Assembly: GCA_027019885.1 (NCBI GenBank)
Contig: JALUWC010000555.1
Coordinates: 1 to 5,320 of the forward strand
Direction: 5' to 3'
Length of the DNA: 5,320 nt
Origin: Geoglobus sp.
GTDB taxonomy: Archaea; Halobacteriota; Archaeoglobi; Archaeoglobales; Archaeoglobaceae
Shown here: positions 1-5,320 of the stretch, piece by piece
How positions within the stretch are numbered: position 1 is the first letter of the stretch
Layout of the letters: each line of letters begins with the position of its first letter
The notes under the pieces: model-generated
What the model was told of the DNA's origin: nothing
Database searches by the model: none
The model's input: only the letters and a program-made list of their open reading frames with translations
Program-made: the position numbers and the translations under genes

Positions 1-1
1 C

Positions 2-1240
2 AGAAACGTTAGCGGGTTTGTATCTGCCATGACCTATGCTGCAACAACCTACTCAGCATTCATGATGGTCGGGCTTGTCGGATTGAGTTATGCAACAGGT
101 GTTGGAGCTTACGGCTTCGAGATGTTCTATCTTGCCGGCACGCTCATGCTCCTCTCGTATTACGCACCTAAAATCTGGAAGATGTCAAGGGAGCTGAATG
201 CAGTGTCTCCGGCAGAGTTGATAGGTAAGAGATTCGGCGAGAGAACAGCTTTGGCCATCGCCCTGATCTCTCTCCTCGCCCTCATCCCATACACATCAAG
301 TCAGCTCATAGGAGTGTCCCTCGTCATGGAGAAGCTATCGGGAATTGATTTTTACACTGCAATAGTTATCTCTGCCGTCCTCATTGCACTCTGGGCTTTC
401 ATAGGAGGGTTGAGAGGTGTCGCATGGACTGATGCTGTGCAGGGAGTCATAATGCTCTCAGCAGCGCTGCTTGCGGTCATTTACATCTATCTCCTAAACC
501 CCGGGTTTGCTGGCGAGGTTTCAAAGCTGGGAGAACTTATGCAGGTGCCTAACAGGATATGGACGCCCCAGCTCTTCATCAAGCTCACAGTGCCATGGTT
601 CTTCTTCGCCTTAACCAATCCGCAGGTTTTCCAGCGACTCTTTATACCCAAAGACGAGAAAGCATTGAAGAGGATGGTGGTGTACTTCGGCCTGTTTGGA
701 CTGCTCTACACCGTGATGGTGACGCTCATCGGACTGATGCTCAGAGTGATGGCAGAAGGTGGAGCATTTCCTATGATAAGGGACAGAGACCTCGTAACAC
801 CAACAATGCTTTCCCTGATGCCATCATGGCTTTCATTGCTTGTTGGCATAAGCATTCTTGCTGCAGCGATAACAACCGCAAACTCCATAATCCTGAGCCT
901 CTCGTCCATGGTCTCAAGAGATATAACAAAGAGTCAGATGGCAGGAAGGGCTGCAATAGTTGTGCTGACCTTGGCTGTCGCAATTTTCGCATCCATGAGA
1001 CCGGCATACATAGTCGAGCTTGCAGTCATGTCATCCACCCTTCTGCTGTCAGCGCTACCCCTCGTCATAGCACTGGTGCACACAAAATTCGAAAGAGGTT
1101 TTGAAGCCGTTGTTGGGGGATTTGCAGTAGGATTGGCTCTGAGCTACATTAAATATCCCTTCACAGGTGTAGCCGTGCTCGTCGTGGGGTTCGCTGTGTT
1201 GCTGGCATCAAATCTCACAAAAAGAGAAAAAGAAGTTTAA
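2..1240 (+). CDS. Sodium/solute symporter (SSS family), 5'-truncated by window edge
   Basis: This is a membrane permease of the solute:sodium symporter family (PutP/PanF type), which imports a small, often carboxylate, solute with Na+. The frame is open from base 2. The first residues, RNVSGFVSAMTYAATTYSAF, match the GGR-S-x-G segment and first core helix of the family, so the Met codon at 29 is internal and roughly 40 or more N-terminal residues lie outside the window. Counted from that Met, GGLRGVAWTDAVQG (127-139) is the family hallmark loop, NPQVFQR (197-203) precedes a cytoplasmic loop, and ITTANS (281-286) aligns with the PutP Ser340/Thr341 sodium site as Thr282/Thr283. About twelve hydrophobic segments are visible, ending in a charged tail, KREKEV. 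The position of PutP Asp55 appears to be Thr, as in PanF-like members. The substrate cannot be told. The stop codon overlaps the convergent CoA-transferase gene. Confidence 0.88.
   Translation, partial: RNVSGFVSAMTYAATTYSAFMMVGLVGLSYATGVGAYGFEMFYLAGTLMLLSYYAPKIWKMSRELNAVSPAELIGKRFGERTALAIALISLLALIPYTSSQLIGVSLVMEKLSGIDFYTAIVISAVLIALWAFIGGLRGVAWTDAVQGVIMLSAALLAVIYIYLLNPGFAGEVSKLGELMQVPNRIWTPQLFIKLTVPWFFFALTNPQVFQRLFIPKDEKALKRMVVYFGLFGLLYTVMVTLIGLMLRVMAEGGAFPMIRDRDLVTPTMLSLMPSWLSLLVGISILAAAITTANSIILSLSSMVSRDITKSQMAGRAAIVVLTLAVAIFASMRPAYIVELAVMSSTLLLSALPLVIALVHTKFERGFEAVVGGFAVGLALSYIKYPFTGVAVLVVGFAVLLASNLTKREKEV
1219..1234 (-). terminator. Candidate oligo-T terminator of the CoA-transferase operon
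   Basis: Just after the TAA stop of the second CoA-transferase gene, the minus strand reads TTCTTTTTCTCTTTTT. Archaeal RNA polymerase can terminate at such T-rich tracts without a hairpin. The tract is the antisense of the Lys/Glu/Arg-rich tail codons of the permease, so coding constraint could also explain it. Confidence 0.4.
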
Positions 1241-2535
1241 ATCACTCCCTTGTTTTTGAGTTCCTCAAGTTTTGACTTCCCATAGCCGAGGTACTTCTTG
1301 TAGATAGCCTCGTTGTCCTCTCCCACTGGCTTGCAGAGCCACTTTATCCTGCCGGGCGTTTTTTCATGCTTCGGAGCGATACCCTGCACGGCAAGCTCCC
1401 CATAATACGGGTCTCTGACTTTCATCAGTGCCCCTCTAAGCCACCAGTTCTCAACGTTAAAGCTCTCTTCTGGTGTTAAAAGCTCTCCGGCAACTGCTGT
1501 ACCTTCCCCTTCATACTCAAGGGTCGCCTGAATGAGCTCTTCCGTCGTCATGTTAGCCGTAACCGTCTCAAGCTCCTTCAGAGCTTTGGGCCAGTTTTCC
1601 GGATTCAGACGCTCTTTAATTGTGGGATACTGATCAATCAAGTCCTCTCTGCCAAGTACTGTGCACAACGCTTTCCAGTTCACGTCACTGAAGCCTGCGA
1701 TGAACGCCATTCCTTCCTTCACTTTTGCCAGAGTGTATGGATACACTGCAGGATCAAAGTTCGCAACTCTGTTTATTGTGTCCCTGAAGGTATGGTAATA
1801 CTGGATGTAATAATTCTGAACTTTAGCCATAGCCTCAGCTTCTGAAACATCGATGAACTGACCCTTTCCCGAGATGGTTCTCCAGAAGAGCGCAACCATT
1901 ATTCCAAATGCTGCGAATCCTCCACCAACGTACCATCCCATCCAGGGCCCCATTCTCGTCGGAACCCTGGTGTGCTCGGGATACTCCTCATACTCTTCCG
2001 GAATTCCTGTCGTCCAGGTTATTCCACCCATCGCCTGATTGATCACGTCGTAATCGGGCATCTTAGATGCTGCTTTCCTACCGAATTGCCCGAAGGAATA
2101 TATGGCCGTGTAGATCAGCTTGGGGTTTAATTTGCTCAGCTGCCTGTAGCCGATACCGAGGGAGTCCATGTATCCCGGCTTGAAGGTCTCTATAACAACA
2201 TCAGCCTTTTCTGCCATCTCTTTGAATATTTCCCTGCCCTCCTCGCTCTCGATGTTGAGGGTTATGTGAAACTTGTTTCTGCCCTCGACTATGTAAGCTA
2301 AGCCGGTGTCTTTGATCTTCAGACCAAACGGAGTCATCTTCCTGGCTATGTCCCCACCGGGAGGTTCGATCCTGATTACCTCCGCTCCAAACTCCGCCAG
2401 CAGTGACGAGGAGAAAAGCCCAGCAAAATTTCCGTAGCTCAGGTCAAGCACAAGCACATCGTCAAGGGCTTCAGGCTTGTCCTTTGCCTTTGTAACATTG
2501 CAGTTCTCTTTGGCCCATTCAACCCAGTCACTCAT
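1237..2535 (-). CDS. Family III CoA-transferase subunit lacking the catalytic Asp (CaiB/BbsEF-like)
   Basis: This is a 432-residue member of the CaiB/BaiF (formyl-CoA transferase, family III) fold, cytoplasmic. These enzymes move CoA from an acyl-CoA to a carboxylic acid. Family landmarks appear in order: LLAEFGAEVIRIEPPGGD (about 45-62), ADVVIETFKPG (111-121), LGIGYRQLSKLNPKLIY (126-142), the SFGQFG turn (147-152), DYDVINQAMGG (161-171) and SGKGQFIDVSEAE (222-234). The catalytic aspartate lies 25 residues before the Gln of the G-K/R-G-Q motif in formyl-CoA transferase; here that position is Trp201 (codon 1933-1935), so the protein is probably not catalytic by itself. The ATG start is supported by GGAGGTGA six bases upstream. 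It is the second gene of an operon and overlaps the upstream subunit gene by 8 bp, which suggests translational coupling and a heteromeric enzyme. A divergent homomeric enzyme using another residue is the less likely alternative. Confidence 0.9.
   Translation of the reverse strand: MSDWVEWAKENCNVTKAKDKPEALDDVLVLDLSYGNFAGLFSSSLLAEFGAEVIRIEPPGGDIARKMTPFGLKIKDTGLAYIVEGRNKFHITLNIESEEGREIFKEMAEKADVVIETFKPGYMDSLGIGYRQLSKLNPKLIYTAIYSFGQFGRKAASKMPDYDVINQAMGGITWTTGIPEEYEEYPEHTRVPTRMGPWMGWYVGGGFAAFGIMVALFWRTISGKGQFIDVSEAEAMAKVQNYYIQYYHTFRDTINRVANFDPAVYPYTLAKVKEGMAFIAGFSDVNWKALCTVLGREDLIDQYPTIKERLNPENWPKALKELETVTANMTTEELIQATLEYEGEGTAVAGELLTPEESFNVENWWLRGALMKVRDPYYGELAVQGIAPKHEKTPGRIKWLCKPVGEDNEAIYKKYLGYGKSKLEELKNKGVI
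1253..1257 (+). terminator. Weak candidate oligo-T terminator of the permease gene
   Basis: A run of five T (within TTGTTTTTGAG) lies 13 bases after the permease stop on the plus strand, inside the 3' end of the opposing CoA-transferase gene. It is short and has no supporting hairpin, so it is only a candidate. Confidence 0.22.
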
Positions 2536-3907
2536 CCACCCTCACCTCCGGGAAAAAGAGCCCTGATTTTCTGTCCCAGTCGTCTGGTGGGCAGGTTCTC
2601 GGAATTTCCTTTGTGTACTTTCCTATGATGCCCTTTCTGTAAAGCTCCTTCAACTCATCTATGCTCATTCCCAGCAGCTTTACAAAGACATATTCGTTGT
2701 CGAAGCCAAGCGGTCTTGCGGTCCACTTTATTCTTCCTGGACTCTCGCTGAGTTTTGGAACGGGTGCAACTTCTGCAAGCTCGCCCCATACCATGTCCTC
2801 ATACTTCCATACAGCCTTTCTTTCATTCCAGTGCTCGTCCTCGTACTGATCTTTGGCGCTCATAACTTTTGCTGCGGCAAATCCGTGCTTCCCGGCAATC
2901 TCCTCAATCTCACTGACAGTTTTGTTCTTAGCCCATTCATGCATAGCCGCGTATATCTCCTCCTGATTTTCGGGCTTCTGCCTCTCTTCTATGTCAGCAT
3001 ATCTCTCATACAGATCGTGGCGATGCATAGCCTCGCACAGCCCCCTGAACTCGTCCTCCCTGAAAGCAGCTATGGCAACATAGCCATCCTTCACCCTGAC
3101 TATGTCAGATGGAACAACTGCAACATCCCTGTTTCCAGTCCTCTCTCTGTTCTTACCTGTGAGATGCACATAAAGCCACGTCCAGTCCATATTCCTCACA
3201 AGATTTTCCGCCTGGGAAAGGTCAATGTACTGACCTTTTCCACTCTTCTGCCTGTAATAAAGCCCAACCATCACCGCAAATGCTCCGATCAAGGCCCCAT
3301 AGTAGTCTCCGATCCAGTCTCCTACTTTCAGTGGCATAGCTTCCTTGAAGCCAGTGGCCTCCATCAGGCCTGATGTTGCCTGAGCAACAGCATCATAGCT
3401 CGGTCTGACTGTGAAAGGCCCCCACTGACCGAAGCCCGACATGCTGATGTACACGAGCCTGGGGTTTATTTCGCTCAGCTGTCTGTATCCGAGACCCCAT
3501 TTATCGGTGGTGCCGGGTCTGAAGTTCTCAACCAGCACATCTGCTTTTCTTACGAGCTTGTACATGAGCTCCTTGCCTTCAGGAGTTTTCAGGTTGATGG
3601 AGATATGGTACTTGCTGTTGTTGGATGCCTCAAATCCAAGAGCGAGGTTCTTGTAAAACTTGGCGAAGGGTGTCAAAGATCTCATTGTATCTCCTATCCC
3701 AGGAAGCTCGACCTTTATGACTTCAGCCCCAAATTCAGCCAGATACGTTGGAAGCATTGGGCCAAGAACGAGAGTTCCAATTTCTACCACTCTTATACCT
3801 TTCAGAGGCTCTGGTTTGCTAAAAATCTTTTCAGGATTCATCATTTTCCTTACATACTCTGTGTACGGCAGTCTCTCAACATCATGTTTTTCAGAATCTC
3901 TGTCCAC
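2528..3907 (-). CDS. Family III CoA-transferase catalytic subunit (CaiB/BbsEF-like)
   Basis: This is the operon-first paralogue: a 459-residue cytoplasmic CaiB/BaiF-type CoA-transferase. Residues are counted from the GTG at 3907. Landmarks are PLKGIRVVEIGTLVLGP (34-50), LAEFGAEVIKVE (56-67), ADVLVENFRPG (122-132), GFGQWGP (158-164), SYDAVAQATSG (170-180), GDWIGDYYGA (196-205) and SGKGQYIDLSQAE (222-234). Asp201 (codon 3305-3307) is spaced 25 residues before the GKGQ glutamine, as the catalytic Asp169 is in formyl-CoA transferase, so this subunit should form the aspartyl-CoA thioester. The frame also reaches a TTG at 3922, but GAGGTGA at 3912-3918 sits four bases before the GTG, so I prefer the GTG. 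An ATG pair at 3839-3844 is a third option, just before the conserved domain. An N-terminal extension of about 30 residues and a long C-terminal tail make it longer than the usual family members of roughly 400 residues. The acid substrate is unknown; benzyl- or alkylsuccinate-like, malate-like or other dicarboxylates are guesses. Confidence 0.9.
   Translation of the reverse strand: MDRDSEKHDVERLPYTEYVRKMMNPEKIFSKPEPLKGIRVVEIGTLVLGPMLPTYLAEFGAEVIKVELPGIGDTMRSLTPFAKFYKNLALGFEASNNSKYHISINLKTPEGKELMYKLVRKADVLVENFRPGTTDKWGLGYRQLSEINPRLVYISMSGFGQWGPFTVRPSYDAVAQATSGLMEATGFKEAMPLKVGDWIGDYYGALIGAFAVMVGLYYRQKSGKGQYIDLSQAENLVRNMDWTWLYVHLTGKNRERTGNRDVAVVPSDIVRVKDGYVAIAAFREDEFRGLCEAMHRHDLYERYADIEERQKPENQEEIYAAMHEWAKNKTVSEIEEIAGKHGFAAAKVMSAKDQYEDEHWNERKAVWKYEDMVWGELAEVAPVPKLSESPGRIKWTARPLGFDNEYVFVKLLGMSIDELKELYRKGIIGKYTKEIPRTCPPDDWDRKSGLFFPEVRVDE
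2542..2549 (-). promoter_or_regulatory. Ribosome binding site of the second CoA-transferase gene
   Basis: On the minus strand GGAGGTGA stands six bases before the ATG at 2535. It is an essentially complete complement to the 3' end of archaeal 16S rRNA and fixes this start. It lies inside the last codons of the upstream subunit gene, whose TGA stop (2528-2530) is downstream of the ATG. Ribosomes finishing the first gene can therefore re-initiate directly. Confidence 0.8.
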
Positions 3908-3911
3908 TCTC

Positions 3912-3918
3912 TCACCTC
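3912..3918 (-). promoter_or_regulatory. Likely ribosome binding site of the first CoA-transferase gene
   Basis: GAGGTGA on the minus strand is followed by four bases (GAGA) and then GTG at 3907. This favours GTG over the TTG at 3922, which overlaps no upstream Shine-Dalgarno-like sequence. The spacing is slightly shorter than for the second gene, so the call is moderate. Confidence 0.5.
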
Positions 3919-3930
3919 TCAAAATTTGGC

Positions 3931-3965
3931 TATATTAATTCTGATAAAGGTTACTTAAAACTTGC
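3931..3965 (-). promoter_or_regulatory. Candidate archaeal promoter(s) of the CoA-transferase operon
   Basis: Two TATA-like elements precede the operon on the minus strand. The proximal one is AATATA (3931-3936), preceded by CAGAATT, which fits the BRE pattern cRnAAnt. A start site about 27 bp downstream would fall at the GTG (about 3907), giving a leaderless message. The distal one is TTTTAAGTAA (3951-3960), preceded by GCAAG. It predicts a start near 3930 and a leader of about 22 bases that would keep the GAGGTGA site. The ribosome binding site argues for the distal element and the BRE match for the proximal one. The sequence alone does not decide. Confidence 0.4.
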
Positions 3966-3984
3966 TTTTTACGATAGCGTTATT

Positions 3985-4303
3985 ATGTCTCTACCGGAAA
4001 TCAAACTTGACAAGCTATTTATGAGGGCAAGGCCAGAAGTTATGGATTTTTCAGCGTAGACAGCTTACTTGCTTCAGATAATGTCAGTCGGATGCATTTT
4101 CGGCAACCCAGAGAGACTGTTCAGATTAGTTTTTAGAGATTGAGGTGCATTGTGAGTTCAACAATCACTACAAAACGACGACAAATGAAAAACAAACTTA
4201 TAAGAGCTTGCGAAAGAAAAATGCTGAACTATACGGCAAATACAACATAAAAGAGCACGAGATTTTACTGACCAGAAGAGGTCTGCCAGAACCCCCACAC
4301 TGA
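3985..4303 (+). pseudogene. Degraded small gene of unrecognised family (one stop, one frameshift)
   Basis: An ATG at 3985 opens a frame reading MSLPEIKLDKLFMRARPEV and on to a TAG at 4057-4059. The same frame then continues with protein-like sequence (TAYLLQIMSVGCIFGNPERL) to about 4131. From about 4130-4133 the sense continues one base out of phase (FLEIEVHCEFNNHYK, later LYGKYNIKEHEILLTRRG) and ends at TGA 4301-4303. The whole span is 319 bases, or 106 codons plus one extra base, so removing one T from the TTTTT run at 4130-4134 and changing the TAG would restore a single protein of about 105 residues. The result is charged, compositionally normal and ends 16 bases before the convergent nitrilase stop, as a real gene would. 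No Shine-Dalgarno site precedes the ATG; a leaderless message is possible. I do not recognise the family. The downstream part (GTG at 4145 to 4303, 52 residues) could alternatively be a separate small ORF. Confidence 0.55.
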
Positions 4304-4306
4304 CAG
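4283..4306 (-). other. Possible stem-loop after the nitrilase gene
   Basis: Starting 13 bases after the nitrilase stop, the minus-strand RNA would read CUGUCAG, ten loop bases and CUGGCAG, which pair over seven positions including one G-U. On the plus strand the same pairing has a C-A mismatch, so the structure favours the nitrilase transcript. No T run follows, so it is not a classical terminator; it may affect the 3' end or be chance, since it also lies in the end of the degraded gene. Confidence 0.22.
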
Positions 4307-4319
4307 CAGGGTCTCAAAA

Positions 4320-5099
4320 CTAAATTACTTTCTCAACATTCTCCAAATCCTCAAGAAAAGGATGTTTCTTCCTGCATTCCTCAACCTGATCAAGGCTTAT
4401 TCCTGCAAAAATTATTTCCTGGAGTTCACCAGCTTCATTCAGAACATTTCCGTAGGGATCAATTATTGCAGAGTGTCCTTTATATCTTCCCGTATCATCA
4501 ACACAGTTTGATGCGATAACATATAGCTGATTCTCAATCGCCCTCGCCCTGATCAGTGTTTTCCAGTGCTCGATTCTTACTGAAGGAAATTCAGCCGGAA
4601 CTGCAATAATATCCGCCCCTTTCTTCATCAATGTCCTTGAAAGCTCAGGAAACCTTATCTCATAACAGACCAAAATTCCAACATTCCCGAATGGTGTTTC
4701 GAAAACCCCGATTTCTTTTCCCGGAGTGAAATACTCTCTCTCGTTTGTTAGAGGAAAGGGAAGTATTTTTCTGTATTTCCCTACAATATCCCCTCTGTAA
4801 ATCAGGCAAACTGAGTTGTAAAGCCTATCTCTTTCCTTTTCAACAACTCCTGCGATTATTAGAATGTTTTTTCTGTCTGAAAGCTTGAGTATAAGATCAA
4901 GTTCTTCCTCGGCGTTTCCAGCATTCTGATAATTCTCTGCTATCAATCCGGTGTTGGATGCTTCAGGAAGCACAACAATTTTTGCATCTACCTGTATCGC
5001 TCTCTTTACCAAACTAAGTGCCTTGGACTTGTTCGTCTCAACATCTCTCACTATCCTCTGCTGGGCACATGCAACAACAAAATCATTCGATGTGGTCAA
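4320..5099 (-). CDS. Nitrilase-superfamily carbon-nitrogen hydrolase (amidase, Nit1/Nit2-like)
   Basis: This is a 259-residue cytoplasmic enzyme of the nitrilase superfamily, which hydrolyses non-peptide C-N bonds such as amides and carbamoyl groups. The catalytic residues are all visible: Glu46 in VVLPEASNTG, Lys111 in GKYRKILPF, Cys145 in GILVCYEIRFPELSR, and the accessory Glu120 in TNEREYFTPG. HWKTLIRARAIENQLYVIASN (179-199) and GHSAIIDPYGNVL (208-220) complete the fold. The CYEIRFPELSR and RARAIENQ blocks resemble omega-amidase or deaminated-glutathione amidase branches more than true nitrilases, but the substrate is not determinable. Length is normal for a complete single-domain member. 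The start is TTG: no ATG or GTG occurs in frame before the first beta strand, and AAAGGAGG lies nine bases upstream. It overlaps the end of the upstream winged-helix gene by 17 bp. Its codons look more AT-rich than those of the CoA-transferases. Confidence 0.9.
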   Translation of the reverse strand: MTTSNDFVVACAQQRIVRDVETNKSKALSLVKRAIQVDAKIVVLPEASNTGLIAENYQNAGNAEEELDLILKLSDRKNILIIAGVVEKERDRLYNSVCLIYRGDIVGKYRKILPFPLTNEREYFTPGKEIGVFETPFGNVGILVCYEIRFPELSRTLMKKGADIIAVPAEFPSVRIEHWKTLIRARAIENQLYVIASNCVDDTGRYKGHSAIIDPYGNVLNEAGELQEIIFAGISLDQVEECRKKHPFLEDLENVEKVI

Positions 5100-5320
5100 C
5101 TACCTCCCCCTCCTTTGTTACTTCTATCCTCTCCCCATCCCTGTCTATGCAGAAACCCCATTCAAGAATCTGAAGGTGGTACTCCAGATCATCATCCTTC
5201 AGCTTGATCTCCTCCTTTATCTGACTCAGATCCTTGCCTTCCCTCAGCATTTTAAGAATCTTTCTTCTCAGGGGGCTGTTTATTGCAATCTGATACCTCT
5301 TGTGATACTCTCTGCTCTTT
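5083..5320 (-). CDS. Small winged-helix (ArsR-like) protein, C-terminal part; runs off right edge
   Basis: A minus-strand frame is open from the right edge (first full codon 5317-5319) to TGA at 5083-5085, giving 78 residues with no start codon in the window. The pattern SPLRRKILKMLREGKDLSQI, then a spacer, EYHLQILEWGFCIDRDGERI and VTKEGEVVDHIE, is typical of an archaeal winged helix-turn-helix: helix 1 (SPLRRKILKML), a helix-turn-helix region (LSQIKEEIKLKDDDLEYHLQIL), a beta wing (GFCIDRDGERIEVT) and a T-x-x-G end. These domains are often transcription regulators of ArsR type, but binding is not shown. Such proteins are usually about 80-100 residues, so little is likely missing. Its end overlaps the nitrilase start by 17 bp, implying one transcript. 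A structural or non-DNA-binding role cannot be excluded. Confidence 0.65.
   Translation of the reverse strand, partial: KSREYHKRYQIAINSPLRRKILKMLREGKDLSQIKEEIKLKDDDLEYHLQILEWGFCIDRDGERIEVTKEGEVVDHIE
5109..5116 (-). promoter_or_regulatory. Ribosome binding site supporting the TTG start of the nitrilase gene
   Basis: On the minus strand AAAGGAGG is followed by nine bases and then TTG at 5099. A second copy, GGAGGT (5102-5107), is only two bases from the TTG and is probably too close. The purine stretch also encodes Lys-Glu-Gly-Glu of the upstream gene, so part of its composition is coding-driven. Confidence 0.5.

Noticed and set aside
559..1104. 181-codon open frame on the plus strand inside the permease
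   Set aside because: It is out of phase with the clear SSS symporter frame, rich in His/Arg/Ser, and resembles no family; the two minus-strand frames at 706-1007 are likewise shadows.
2831..3373. 180-codon open frame on the plus strand, antisense to the first CoA-transferase gene
   Set aside because: It is a shadow of the strongly conserved minus-strand gene, has Cys/Ser/Leu-rich low-plausibility content and no ribosome binding site. The other plus-strand frames between 2661 and 3958 fail for the same reason.
4126..4141. Programmed frameshifting at GTTTTTAG in the decayed gene
   Set aside because: The phase change is +1, not the -1 expected of a heptameric slippery site, and a second disabling stop lies upstream, so mutation or a sequencing error in the T run is simpler.
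3923..4319. Insertion-sequence remnant or small RNA gene in the 397-bp spacer
   Set aside because: No terminal inverted repeats, target duplication, recognisable transposase motif, tRNA-like fold or box C/D or H/ACA signature was seen; the decayed protein gene explains most of the stretch.
1..5320. CRISPR array, tandem repeats or a defence system
   Set aside because: No regularly spaced direct repeats were seen, and none of the genes belongs to a known defence family; the window is metabolic and transport in character.

Overview
The window looks like a piece of a euryarchaeal chromosome, most likely from Archaeoglobales or a close relative. The reasons are tight gene packing with overlaps, strong purine-rich ribosome binding sites (GGAGGTGA), TTG and GTG starts next to good Shine-Dalgarno sequences, AT-rich TATA/BRE-like elements instead of bacterial -35/-10 boxes, Lys/Glu/Arg-rich proteins with frequent AGA/AGG and ATA codons, and a metabolic gene set typical of carboxylic-acid-using anaerobic archaea. 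The species call is inference; no rRNA or marker gene is present.

Layout: positions 2-1240 (+) hold a sodium/solute symporter (SSS family) whose N-terminus lies off the left edge. It converges on a two-gene operon on the minus strand (2528-3907, then 1237-2535) encoding two different family III (CaiB/BbsEF-type) CoA-transferase subunits. The permease and the second transferase gene overlap tail-to-tail by 4 bp. The two transferase genes overlap by 8 bp, with a textbook ribosome binding site inside the upstream gene. Positions 3985-4303 (+) hold what reads as a decayed small gene, interrupted by one stop codon and one 1-base frameshift. The right end is a second minus-strand pair: a small winged-helix protein (5083 to beyond the right edge) whose end overlaps the start of a nitrilase-superfamily amidohydrolase (4320-5099).

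How the genes may work together: the two CoA-transferase proteins very probably form one hetero-oligomer. Only the operon-first protein has the catalytic aspartate; in the second protein the aligned position is tryptophan. This resembles the catalytic plus non-catalytic arrangement of heteromeric enzymes such as (R)-benzylsuccinate CoA-transferase (BbsEF). The acid they activate cannot be read from the sequence. The adjacent symporter could import it, but it is on the opposite strand and so is not co-transcribed. The nitrilase/winged-helix pair appears to be an unrelated transcription unit.

No tRNA, rRNA, CRISPR array, complete insertion sequence or obvious defence system is visible. The observations most worth following up are the Asp/Trp split between the CoA-transferase subunits, the unrecognised degraded gene, and the AT-rich spacer between the divergent units.
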